From positions 682,001 to 746,000 of the forward strand of contig JAMPIQ010000002.1 in assembly GCA_024699855.1 (NCBI GenBank): a stretch of 64,000 bases of DNA. The letters are read 5' to 3'. This document shows positions 35,078 through 45,890 of this stretch, in pieces. The notes under the pieces are model-generated. The model did not search any database. It saw only the letters and a program-made list of their open reading frames with translations, and was not told where the DNA came from. Each line of letters opens with the position of its first letter. Within the stretch, counting starts at the first letter, position 1. This DNA is from Aphelenchoides besseyi. Its lineage: Eukaryota > Nematoda > Chromadorea > Rhabditida > Aphelenchoididae. A program made the translations under genes and the position numbers.

Positions 35078-35579
35078 TCAGTTGAAGCGTTTGAAGATAC
35101 GCCTCGCAGTCACACCATCGCTTTCCATCTCCATGATTAAACGATCCGATTCGTCGATGAAACGAGTGAGTTTCGAGTCCTTTTGCCCGTCGGTTTGAGC
35201 GCGTTGGATTTGAATTAAACGACCGTTATCGAGTGTACAAACGCTCTGAAACCTGAAGATAAATCATTTCAGCCCTAAGATTACCTTCAGTTTGCGTCCA
35301 TCCAACGACTCCTCTTCGAACTCAACTCCCAACTCAAATTCCAAGTGGATTTCTTTGGTGGCAGTTAGAACGGAGATTTCCCACTTCTTTCCATCGACTT
35401 TGATTTCCACCATCGGTTCCACTTTCCCGCCGTACTTCTCCAACAACGCTTCCAAACCCATGTGCTTCACAAATGCTTCAAAGTTCTCGGACTCGACCTA
35501 AACCCTCGCAGTTAGTCACGGCCTACTGTGGACTTTAACTCGCCAATTCCCATTTTCCAACAAACTTCTCGGCTGACAT
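35078..35579 (-). CDS. Fatty-acid-binding protein (FABP), copy 2
   Basis: Three exons, about 133 residues: MSAEKFVGKWEL, then VESENFEAFVKHMGLEAL, VEIKVDGKKWEISVLTAT, LGVEFEEESLDGRKLK, TLDNGRLIQIQRAQTDGQ, ending VTARRIFKRFN. Lipid-carrier role by family. The first intron (about 35497-35541) best fits a GC-AG intron: GCGAGT donor directly after WEL, acceptor TTTAG before VESENF; a GT donor would break the frame. The last codons have Phe where FABPs often have Tyr. Arranged head to tail with copy 1. Confidence 0.8.
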
Positions 35580-35745
35580 TTTTTAACGACTGTTATAATG
35601 GAAGAACGGAAACGTTCTTTTATACGATCCAGAAGTTGGTTTTGTACTTTCCATTAATACTCGAATTCGCTTGACTACCGTGAGTCTGTCGTCAAGACAA
35701 CCGATTGAGAGCTTGTAATTCGAAAGAATTTATTCGTGAGTTAAA

Positions 35746-37122
35746 TTAGCAAAGTTTACAGCTTTTCGGACACAACGCCATCCGCTGTTCCACGGTATAG
35801 CGTTCGTGTGTGCAGAAACCCTTGGCAACCCAAATCGCACACTTCGGATGATTGTCTTCGCATTTGTCCATCTTCTTCGCGGCATTCATAATAACAGAAG
35901 CCGGTAGAAGAACGGCAGCCGTACCGTTCAACTCGGGACTTCCGTTCGTAATCACCGGCACTACCACTTGCTGACCATTGCATTTGAAACAGGTTTTTGC
36001 ACAGTAACGACTGAAACCAAGAAATCAAAAAGGGATAACAAAAGAGCCCACATCATGTATTCAGCGTGCATTGGCGAAGCACAGAGCGATTCGTTCTCTG
36101 TGCAATTGGCGGCTTGATCGATACACGCCGGAACGGGAAGACGTTTCAACGGGTCTGAAGAAGTCGATTTCAACTTATGACTCACGAACTCACTTTCACT
36201 AATGCCTCCCGGTCCCACGACGCAGAAGCCGCACGTTCGCGCGCATTTCGTGCGCATCTCGTCGATGTGGTTCTGATCCAAACACAAATGTTTCTGCTCC
36301 CGACATTTGTGCGTGTAATCCCGGCATTCCGTTCGCGTGCACAAACCGCAACTTCCGGCGCAGAAACGCGCCAAAACGTCAAACCATTTCAACATCGCGC
36401 ACTTGTCCAGCTGCTTCGTGCAGTCGATGATTTGATCTGAACGTCGATCCTACGGAAATTGGAATCGTTGACGACTTACTCTCGTCGTCCTCACACGCGT
36501 AGTCGATGTGCTCGCAGCAGATTCCGCACTGTCTTCGACATGAGTCGGCGATGTCCTCCATTCCTGAAAGCGCGGACGTTTTGCGTTCCCTTTTCTTTTT
36601 TGGCTGACCGTTCACGTTGCAACGTGGATCACGTTTGCCGGTTTTCGGGTCCGGCGCATCGAAAATCAGAGCGCAAATTCGATCCGCACGCTCGTTTTTG
36701 CACGTCGTGGCCGACGAAACAAATTCCAACGTTTGCGGATCCTGACATCGAATTCGCTTCTCGTACGCGACGGTCGAACCGGACGACGTCGTTGGACGCA
36801 AGGTCGTGCGTTTGTGCGGTTTTTCGTCCTCTTTCGTCGTAACTTCCGCGTTCGTCGACGTGACGATTTCCGCGTCCAGCAGCGACGTTGTTTTGTGTCG
36901 CGATCGAAAAACCGATTTCGACGTCGAAGACGCGGCAAACGTGGACGTATTGCGTGGCGCGAAAGCGGACGTCGTCTCGGGCATCGACAGTTGGGATTCG
37001 GTTTTGCGCGTTTTTGCGTTCTCTGACTGGGGACGCGGCCTGCCGGTGGCAACGGCCGGATCGTCGTTGGCGTTGCAGAGAAGAAAAAAAAGTAAAATGA
37101 AAAAAACGATCATTGTGACCAA
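35746..37122 (-). CDS. Secreted protein with at least three ShKT domains
   Basis: A signal peptide (MIVFFILLFFLLCNA) is followed by a Ser/Thr-rich, probably O-glycosylated linker of about 110 residues. A basic Cys region with RRQCGICCEH comes next, then six-cysteine ShKT modules: one ending RFCAGSCGLC, one ending MRTKCARTCGFC, one ending RYCAKTCFKC, and a C-terminal one ending ALCPKSCKLC at the stop. ShKT modules are abundant in nematode secreted proteins, often beside proteases; no enzyme domain is seen here. Four or so exons are separated by 35-45 bp introns. The coding part is rich in CpG and G/C third positions compared with genes at 39-48 kb. No single function is implied. Confidence 0.8.
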
Positions 37123-37840
37123 AAAGATGAGCGGTCAGTTCGTGTGGACTCGTGTCTTCAACTTTAAATCCTCGACTTTTGGTTTGCGCAGCTTTGCGGC
37201 GTTTCCATTTCGAGAGTCCGACGGTCACTACACGATTCGCAAATTTGTTCGAATCATACGAAAAAATTTGTTTATTTTGCGTATGAATTTGTACTCCAAA
37301 CGCGGAACAAATTCCCATGACCTTGAGGGAAAGGTCGGTTGCATTTGGGTCCGATCGAACTTTGTTTTTTGTGTGTGCGTGTGATTTTTGCGCATTGCGT
37401 CGACTGTTGATTTACAACGATGATAAAAAGACGAAAATTTTTGCCCCAAAAACAATTTTCGACCAGAAAACTTTCTTTGCGTTGATCCGACGTTTCATAC
37501 CACGCAGTCGGAGAGTGGAAAGAAAAACCGACGCCGCTGCGTTGGGCGAAAAAGACCCTGGCCGCGCTTTGGCGAGACCTTTCGTGTCGGTCACGACGTC
37601 GAAGCGCCCCTCACGCATTTCTGTACACGCCAATCGCATTTTTGTGTCTCCACGGCGGACGATCCGCGAAATTTCTGCTCGGTCGTCGAGAAACGTTTTC
37701 TCGTCCACTGCGTGCGTCGTCTACGTTCGATTTTCTAGTCGTTTATTTCGTCTAACTGCTCTTCGGGAAAGCTGGGTCTGGATTGATCTCCTGCTGTGCG
37801 GTTTTTGGGTCATGAGATCAAACCAGATTCATCTTTCATA
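37123..37840. other. CpG-rich intergenic stretch
   Basis: A 175-codon plus frame (37317-37844) is open but has no domain and is Arg/Phe/Ser-rich, probably owing to base composition. It lies between the ShKT gene start and the stop of the chemoreceptor gene. Confidence 0.35.
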
Positions 37841-39017
37841 TTAGACCGTGACTGTGGCCGATTGGATGCTCATGGAGTTCGGTGCGTCGGCGACTTTGAT
37901 CAAACGACCGCGAATCTTTCCGCAAGAGCCGAGGGTGAGATTCCGCAGCTTGCGTCGATACTACAAAGTTAAAGGTAAGTGATCTTCGCTTTCTTGCTTA
38001 CAGGCGATACGAACGCAATGGTCAGAATCGGATTGATGACCATTTGCGTCAACAGCGACAAAACGATGAGATGCGAGACGAACCAAAAAAAATGCGCCAA
38101 AACGCCGGGAATCAGAAACAGGATCACGGGTGAAATCGCCTGAAATCGACGTTTCCCACCGACTTCATGTCCATCCACTCACTTGCGCCAACAACAACCA
38201 CGTCAGTTGGCGATGCAAACGTTTCGTTGTGTTGGAGTAGTTGTTTTCGTTCTCCTTCAAGATCACAAAAACCTTGTAGACGAGGAGCGAAAACGTGAAC
38301 GTCCAAAAAATCGAATGCAAAATGAGCGGAATCAAACGATTCGTTTCTTCGATTTGCACGTAAATCGACGCGCCATCGGTCTGGAAACAAGATCGACGTA
38401 AGATGCCGTGAATTTTTCCACCTGCGCATTTCGAAACTTACGTTCACGCTCAACGTGAGCGAAAAAAATGCGCCGAAAAAAAATGCAGAAAAGTAAACGG
38501 CGAGGTGGATCAGAAGAACGTTGCGTTTCGCGAAGACCTGGTCGAAAAGTTTGCGACGTTTTTTGTTGAAGACAAGGAAACGATACACGAGGCAGATGGC
38601 TTTTTCGGCGGCGATCAAAACCAAAAGAGCGAAAAAGACGGCGACCTGGAAATTTGCGTTCGAACGTCACGACAGCGTGGACTTACGCCAAAATGCACGC
38701 CGTAGATTCCCGTCATCAGCGACAGCAAGCCGCTGATCACGAATCGCGAGTCTTCGGGCTAAAGAACTTGGGAGTTGGATTTGAAGGCCCAAACTCACGA
38801 ATATTCGTAGCAGAACCCCCATCAGAGACGTGAGTAGAAGATCGTAGATCTGAAAGAAGTTCGAGACTTTCGATATCCGACTTACCGTTCGTATTAACAG
38901 ATACGTTTTGTAGCGTTGCATATTCTTCGGCGACCCGCTGACGATCACGTAGAAGGCACAAAATTGACATAGAAAAGCCAAGACCGTTAGTGCGATGTAA
39001 ATGCCGTTTAAGATCAT
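37841..39017 (-). CDS. Sri/Srh-type 7TM chemoreceptor
   Basis: Six to seven exons give a complete receptor. Helix 1 is followed by SGSPKNMQRYKTYLLI, the conserved SP..M..YK..LL segment of the Str superfamily; helix 2 begins IYDLLLTSLMGVLLR; helix 3 follows FVISGLLSLMTGIYGVHFG; after it comes AAEKAICLVYRFLVF. Later helices include AVYFSAFFFGAFFSLTL, LILHSIFWTFTFSLLV and VILFLIPGVLAHFFWF, and the tail starts with FVSP then YRRKL. Introns of 36-43 bp have GTAAGT/GTGAGT donors. Role: chemosensory GPCR, ligand unknown. Sri versus Srh cannot be settled by eye. Shares the CpG-rich texture of the adjacent ShKT gene. Confidence 0.75.
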
Positions 39018-39389
39018 GACTACCGAGTGCAGAAAGTGGCCAAAAGTTTCGCGTCTGCCTCAGAAGCAGCTGGAAACTTGCCGTCGTTAAGCACCTGATT
39101 TTCAGTCTGTCGTCATTTCTTTGCGATTTTATTTCTGTCTTTGAATAGGAAGTTTAGAGCTCAAATGTCGAAATGTTCGAAGATTACAGATGAATCTTCT
39201 GGATCTTCAAACTCCTTGACTATGCTCTTCGATTGATGACACTCAATCATCCAATTCCCAGTAATCAAATCAAAGTATAAGAAGACTGATCAATTTGTTT
39301 GTCTAATAATACGATTTGCATCAAAGTCCCTAGTACTCGAGAGATTATTTCTTAGCGAAGAGCAGGTGTTTGTGGTAACTTTTCAGGTT

Positions 39390-39594
39390 TTTGACATGAC
39401 GATATCGTTCATAAAACTGTTTATAGCATTCAAGGGTTTAGCATCATACATATGCCTGAATTCCTTTGTTGACCAACCGATTGACCATTTTGGCCGATTT
39501 GTTTCAACAAACTTATCCACAATCTTCTCTCACGCTTCGCCCACGTAGTTTGCCTCAAAAAGGTTGAAGCAAACAGCTGCGCAAACAAACTTCA
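39390..39594 (-). pseudogene. Small broken ORF, possible secreted protein
   Basis: The minus strand reads MKFVCAAVCFNLFEANYVG, meets TGA, then continues in frame as EKIVDKFVETNRPKWSIG and EFRHMYDAKPLN. The latter resembles an inhibitor or propeptide helix pair, but the match is weak. One in-frame stop makes it a probable pseudogene. Confidence 0.25.
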
Positions 39595-39676
39595 TCGTTT
39601 AATTCATTTCAAGAGCTCAAAACGCATCGACCTGTCAAACAGACTTCTGATGCACTTGGTTTGCTTATGATGTTTA

Positions 39677-40975
39677 TTAACTATGTTCAGCTAAACGTAT
39701 GATTCTTTTTCCGTAGTCGAAACCAATACAGAAGCGTTTTAGAAACGGCCAACCGAGAATCAAATCGACATCGTTGCTGTAGCGCAACGAGCCAATTTGA
39801 TTGATATAAGGCAAACAGTGAGTATCGTTGATTTTCGACTGTTTAAGTAGTGAGTTTGGAATCGTCAATCTTCGACTATCAACGGTGATACGAAGTTTCA
39901 ATGGCCAGTTACAATCAAAGTAGAAATCCGAGTCATGAATCAAGCTCTCGATGTCGTTGAAGGTCTTCAGAACGTTCGCTCCAACAAGTTCGTTCATAAA
40001 GTTCAATGGAAGAGAAATGTTTTTGATGTGATTGGTTATCAGAGCCTACAATTAATTAGAACTGAACTTGACCACATGAAAATACTTTAATTTTCTTCTC
40101 GTATCGAACACCATTCAATTCCACCTTCTCCAGCTCCAGAACCCAACGGTTCTTGTCGCGTGTGTCATGTTCGCTCCAAATGCCACACGTGTTATCAGTG
40201 ATATCGCCGATCTTTATTACACTCATAAAACTATTGTAAAGCAAGACGGGACTCGGAATCGCCTTCTGAGCGTAAAGCTGCTGAACGATGTTGTTTTCGC
40301 CCGGTCCAAACCCAACTAGCGCACCAACTTCGGTAAACAGACTCATAGACAATTAGTAGTGTACTCTTCACTAGCTTACTTTACGTCCAAAAAAGTTCCA
40401 TCGATCATGAGTGCATGCTGGATTTCCACGTTTCCTGTCGAGTTCGTATCATCGGCTACGAAACCCAATCGATCGATAAAAAATTTGCCTGAAAGCGTGT
40501 CAGTAAACCACGTTTGACTGTTCCAAAAGTCTCTGGCGAGAAGATTGAAAGTCTTCGAGTCGGTCAGCGAATAGGGTAGACGACGAAGTGCGTCGCGTAT
40601 CGGTTCCGAGTTACAAACGAAAATTTTCGTCGAATACTTGAACTGACAGACCGGTTCGCAATACATGACAGCAAACGCAACTGAAGAGATTTAATCAACA
40701 AAAAGATTTTTTCCCTTACCATCGTTACAATATTGCAAGCAATTCGGTCTCAACCCGCAGTTCTTATCCAAAAAAATAATGTTTGAGAGTTCGAAAGAGA
40801 ATGTGGCCAATAGCTCTTGTTTTGGGTTCCCAAAGTAGATGCTAATAACTTGATATTAGACTTCGTTTCAGAACATCCTAGGAAACTTACAAGATCCGTA
40901 AAGAAACTTTTCGAACACTATAGGGCCGCAAACTTGTAGAGCAAACGTAAGAAAGATACAAAAGTAACGACGCAT
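39677..40975 (-). CDS. Aspartic-protease-like secreted protein without catalytic Asp
   Basis: The signal peptide MRRYFCIFLTFALQVCG starts a multi-exon gene with the pepsin (A1) layout: IYFGNPKQELLATFSFEL (normally iGtPxQ...DTGSS), a C-x5-C loop NCGLRPNCLQYC, GALVGFGPGENNIVQQLYAQ (normally DGILGLG), WVLELEKVELNGV, and VDLILGWPFLKRFCIGFDYG (normally YILGxxFLRxYYxxFD). The first catalytic DTG is replaced by a Ser-Phe-Glu stretch, and no DTG/DSG exists in the second lobe. It is therefore likely a pseudoprotease, perhaps a binding or inhibitor protein. Exons join without a frame break in my model. Members at 32934 and 43363 are related. Confidence 0.7.
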
Positions 40976-41086
40976 TTTAAACTCAGGATCTTTGAAGTTG
41001 AAACCCTGAGTTTCCATGTGATGCTGAAGCTTGTCGTTCAATGTAAGCTTCTCATTTCTTAACGATTTTATTTCAAAAACTAAAAT

Positions 41087-43166
41087 TTAAAAAGGTGCGC
41101 GTTTAGCGTAAGGTGTGGTTTCAATTGGAGAGGTGGATTCCCGATAAAAAGAAGTTAGAAGTTCGATTTGTGTTTGAATGTCTACAAACGTTCCTCGCTC
41201 TTCTTTTTCTTTAATGAAACATATTCGATGAGCTAACTGGATACTAAAACAGAATCATAAAGCTTGTTAACTTGTTTAAGCTTACATCTCTGATGGTGTG
41301 TCTTCTGAAAATTGAGGCTGTCGATCTTCTTCCAAGTAGTTCAAAAGTAATCCAACATCAATATCAAAAAACGGTCGTTGACCTTCGCTGAACATCTCGA
41401 AAAGCAAACAACCGAACGACCAAACGTCCGATTTCTCCGAGAAGTCACCAGATTTCAACGCCTCAAAGGGCATGTGAGTCACTGGCAACTTCTCTTCTTT
41501 GTCTTCAATCGTCAGTATACCACCGGCTTTTCGACACAAACCAAAATCGCCGACTTTGGCCGTCAAGTCGTCAGTCAAAAACACGTTTCGAGCTGCCAAA
41601 TCACGATGGACCAAACCGAGAGAACTCAAATGAATCATTGCAGAACAAACTTCTGATGCAATTCGAAGCAAGTTGGGTAGCAACAAACAAACTTCCACTT
41701 CATCACAGCGATCATCACTCATGTAGTGCAATTCGTGAGCCCGAAGATGTTTCAGAAGATCGCCGTTCGAACAAAATTCGGTTACAACTGCCGGCTGTTG
41801 TGGAGTCGAAACACAACCGTAGAACTTGACGACGTTCGGATGTGGCTCAAAGGTCTTCATGAGCTCGATTTCCCTTAACATCGCCTTCTTGCTGATTCGA
41901 CTCGCGTACGAATGCGAGAATTTGGCAGCAACTTCGACTCGCTGTACCGTCCCATCGTCTTGTTCTCTTTTCAAAACTCCTTTGTAGACAGCAGCTGAAG
42001 CTCCAGAACCGATCACATAATCAGTTTCCACTTTCATGTCTTTTGGTGTAATTTCCCACTCGTCCAATTTGCGAGTTCTTCCAAAAAGTAAATGTCTGAC
42101 TTGCAAAGCGTGTTGTTCAGCAAACCATCTAAACTCTGCCGTCATTTCTGTAATGGAAAGAACACTCACTCCATCTTGCTTTCATGATATCTTCTATAAA
42201 TACGTCTGCCCAAGAAGACTATGATTCCCATCATCAGCGCAATGCACAATCCACCGGCAATTGAAATGCCTACTTTTGCACCTAAATCCCTTTAACATGA
42301 ATCGACTTTCGACTAACCATCAGTTAAGCCCACTGAGTGGGTTTCGATTGGATATGTTTTGTTGCAAATTTTGCTGAATACAAAGTAATAAACAGGAAAA
42401 TGGCACTGACTTGTATGGTTCGTTGATGGACTGCTGATAAGTGATCTGATCCAATTGCAAGTATTCCGTCCAGTTTCTACTTGCAATCAAATTGCATGGT
42501 TTGGGCGAATGAGCTCGGTCCTAATAAGGTCAATTTGCTTTTTAAACTCATAACCTACTCCCAAATAGTAGACGATCGTGTGCAGTCGAATGCTCTCAAG
42601 CCATTCAATCGTTGAGGCAAGATTTTGATCGGAAAACAGTTGTTGTACATCGGGATAGTGAGCGTAGCTGGAGCATGGAATGTTCGTCAAAATCAAAGCC
42701 ATTGAATTGTTAACACACTGCTGAGTCTCCGTTTTGATATAATTGTTGAGTTTCTTCTTAGCTCTGTTGTTTCTGTTCCTAAGAAAGGATTAATCAAGAA
42801 AAAGGAGAGACTAACGGTATGAGTGCCAGTTGGTAGTTATCGTAGTATTCGAAAGGTCGACATCGGCTTTGTCCCACAAATGAGCAGATAAAAGGATTGT
42901 TGAACGGCGGAAAGAAGATCACTCCTTGCTCTCGTCTAAACATCGATGTGTTAAGATCGTAAATCATGAACTAACCGGAAATTGCCCCTGCTACATTGTG
43001 TAATAATCCAATCGATGTATGGTCGACAATCGTATTTGTTATTGTCATGAAGTCTATAGCAATCTTGTTCCTTGAGCAAAAGTGGTAAAATGAAAACGGT
43101 CGTTTTGCATCCCGATGTTATTGGCAGCAAAAGGAGTAAGCAAAGAAGTTGACGAAAGAACCTCAT
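41087..43166 (-). CDS. Receptor tyrosine kinase
   Basis: The signal peptide MRFFRQLLCLLLLLPITSG leads a short ectodomain of about 230 residues with several cysteines and no recognised module. A transmembrane helix (VGISIAGGLCIALMMGIIVF) is followed by basic RRIYRRYHESK. The kinase domain has IGSGASAAVYKGV (P-loop), VAAKF (lysine), MLREIELMK (helix C Glu), HRDLAARN (catalytic loop with the tyrosine-kinase AAR), DFGLCRK, and SDVWSFGCLLFEMFSEG. The last exon, after a 45-bp intron at 41279, supplies KEKEERGTFVDIQ, the Arg-containing end. The activation segment lacks the usual Tyr pair and reads VTHMPFEALKSG where KWMAPEAL is typical. Nematode-expanded short-ectodomain RTKs are the nearest class. 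Introns are 22-40 bp. Confidence 0.75.
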
Positions 43167-43362
43167 ACCTAAAAATGTTTTGATTTGAAATTTCTTTCAA
43201 TCACACCGCTTATCATCTTTTGAGACCTAAGACTTTTAGTACGCACTTTCGAAAAAAGAAGCTTATAACCAGAATTTGAATCTGCAAAACATAAGTTATT
43301 TTTTTTTGTCATATTTTCGTTCTAAAACGACTCATTAACCTTCATATATGAAGTTTCTCTAA

Positions 43363-44632
43363 ATGCGAGACTACTTACTATGCGCTGTCATTTCTCTAGT
43401 CCTAATATTAATAAGAGCTTCAGAAGTTTACAAGTTTTATTACGGTTAGTGACATACGGTTGTTTGGATTCGTGTTCCAGAGTTCATAAACATTGGATGC
43501 CCTAAACAAGCAATCTATATAACTCTCTCACTCACGACCGATGCCATTTTTATGATCAGCTCAAACTGTGGTGAACTGAACACTCTTCAATGTCCCAATT
43601 ACTGTTATAACTGTTAGTTAACCTTCACTTCTACATCATAAGTTTATTTTAGTCAAGTTCGGAGAAATGTATTGCACGCAAGAATGTCAACGAATCGACG
43701 ACGTTGAATGGTGTGAAAAACCGATCTACACACGAAGTCATCTGTTCAAACCCATAAACTCGTCAACTTTCACTTTGACCAGAGATTTTTGGACAGGAAG
43801 CTTGGAGGGACATTCGAGACAAATCGGTCAATGGGCTCAGGAGAACATTTCTTTCGAATCATCGATCTTCTCGAGCATATTACAACTGGACAAGTGGTTG
43901 TTCGTCAATGGTATGATTGTGGACCTAAAGTAAACGCTTCAACGTAAACAAAATAACAAACTCTTCAGACTAATTTACGCTAATAAGGGTTTTCTCGGTC
44001 TTGCACCCGGCAAATCAAATTTCGTCCAATTGTTATACGAACACAACCGAATTCCCAAACCTGTTATTTCGATGTCCAGGAATCGCTTTATGACACTTGG
44101 CGACTACAATCTAGTAGACTGCCTGAATTGGTGGCACAAGACAGCTGTAGGATCAAATTGGATCCTCGCGTTTGATTCTGTTCAGTTTCTAAATCAAACT
44201 TCAACTTCAAATGTTTTCGTAAGTGCAGTTGAATTAATATCCAACAACATCTTTCAGGTAACTTTTGATTAAACCTCCGATAAAACATATATTCTTGACG
44301 AATATTTTGATGTTCTGTTCAAATCGGGTGTTATTGTTCGGCATATCGATGGTAACTATCATGTCCCTTGTGACGCAAATTTGGACATTAAATTCATGGC
44401 CGATACCCAAGAATTCGTGATCTCATCGTCTGCTATTATTGAGAAGCATTCTCTTCGAAAGGGTCGTTGCACTATTTCGGTTTTTCCTATTCGCCAATGG
44501 AAATACGATTCACGAGTGTACGCCGATGAACCTCAATGGGTTTTTGGCACCAACTTTTACGAAGGCTTTTGTTTGGGTTACAACTACGAGACAAACGAAA
44601 TTGCCATTGGAGACTATATAGCTTTGGGTTAA
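43363..44632 (+). CDS. Aspartic-protease-like protein, probably interrupted
   Basis: Starts MRDYLLCAVISLVLILI (signal peptide). Lobe 1 has INIGCPKQAIYITLSL followed by TTDAIFMISSNC where active enzymes have DTGSSxLWxxxxxC, so the catalytic Asp-Thr-Gly is lost. Then NKGFLGLAPGKSNFVQLLYE, WILAFDSVQFLNQT, and the C-terminal WVFGTNFYEGFCLGYNY. At the exon junction near 44258-44275 every frame after the CTTTCAG acceptor meets a stop before the conserved next segment (ILDEYFDVLFKSG), so the second lobe may not be translated. It could be a pseudogene or have an unseen splice. Divergent from the kinase gene, with only about 200 bp between their start codons. Confidence 0.55.
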
Positions 44633-45074
44633 TTGTCGTCTGTGGAATAAATGTTCTTGCTTTCGTTGTGGAATCGACTTGGAATTTGATTTTAATGCTT
44701 GAACGATGTCTGATTCAAAGCTTATCACAGAAGTGAGCCACAATTTCGCTTTTAAGAACTTTGTTGGCGTCTTAACTGGTTGTTTACCTAAGGTCTGACC
44801 GTTCTATTTATTTTGTTGCTCAAGAAAATGGGGACCATCACTTATGAATGTAAACAGGAAATTAAATGGTACACCACAATCCAACTAACCAAATTCTATC
44901 ATTAGCACTCTCAAGAAATTTGTTCATCAATTCATCAGCTTACGATAAGAAACAAAAATTTGATTTACAACTTCTCTGCTGGTCATCTCGACTGTGACAT
45001 TACGTCGTCTGAGTCACTGTTAACCATTAGTTTCCAAGTACAATGTTAAATCCATTTGGACATGAAAATTCTGG
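44633..45074. other. Intergenic, nothing recognised
   Basis: Short spacer between the protease-like gene and the duplicated membrane-protein gene. It presumably holds the latter's promoter. Confidence 0.3.
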
Positions 45075-45890
45075 ACAGTTGACAAAAATTAGTATAAGTA
45101 ATGATGCAGAGTCGAAGGTGAGTGTTCGATTTGCTTTCCGTTTATTGTTCTTCGGGATTCGAGAACATTCCCGAGGATGGGAATCTTCGACTTTGTGCTT
45201 CCTGGCGCTTGGAAGCCGATGTCCAAATCGCCGGGTTCCGGAGCCACTTGGATGTTGGTTCTTGTGGTTGTAGCGACGATGTTCGTGACGGCTGATTCTT
45301 CGTGGTTGTTGTCGGAGGAGGAGGAGGCCAGTTGCTTGAATGGAAAGTAAGTTCTTGTTTAAAATCAAAGCCGGAGGTCGTGTTTTCAGAACGATCACGG
45401 GTACTTGCAAAGACTCGTCTGTCGATGTGGAGAGCGAATCGAATACGATCAAAGCGACTATAAAGATCAAGAAAGGAGAGAAAAGTTTTGAGTGAGTCTA
45501 CAGCGAAATTGAGCAAAACTGTCGTTTGTTCAGAGGTTCAATCACTATCGGCAATTGCCAAATTGCGGGGAAGTTTTTAGGTGACCAAGTTTTTAACGTC
45601 GGTATGTTAAAATTGAACTGGAATCTTGATTGGTTTCTGCAATTCAAGAGGCTACTGGTGCAGTGAATGCGCCAATTGAGATCGTTGCAACAACTTCAGA
45701 AGTCACGCTTCAAGGAAAAGTTGCAAACCAGAAAGGTTCTGTTTGTCAATCGCCGTTCACACTCGGGAAAGACGGAAAAGCCAAAACGACCATCAAACTT
45801 CACGTCGACACAGAAAACATCGTCAGTGTGGAATTGGTTGGTTTCTGCCTATTTCGCTTGTAAGCAAATTTTAGGATTCGTCGGTCAAAG
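45075..45890 (+). repeat. Inner inverted duplication, right arm
   Basis: Matches 31885-32697 in reverse orientation through four exons and their introns; the few differences include a short insertion near 45155. Confidence 0.8.

Noticed and set aside
37317..37844. 175-codon plus frame
   Set aside because: Arg/Phe/Ser bias follows from CpG-rich composition; it overlaps the end of the Sri/Srh gene.
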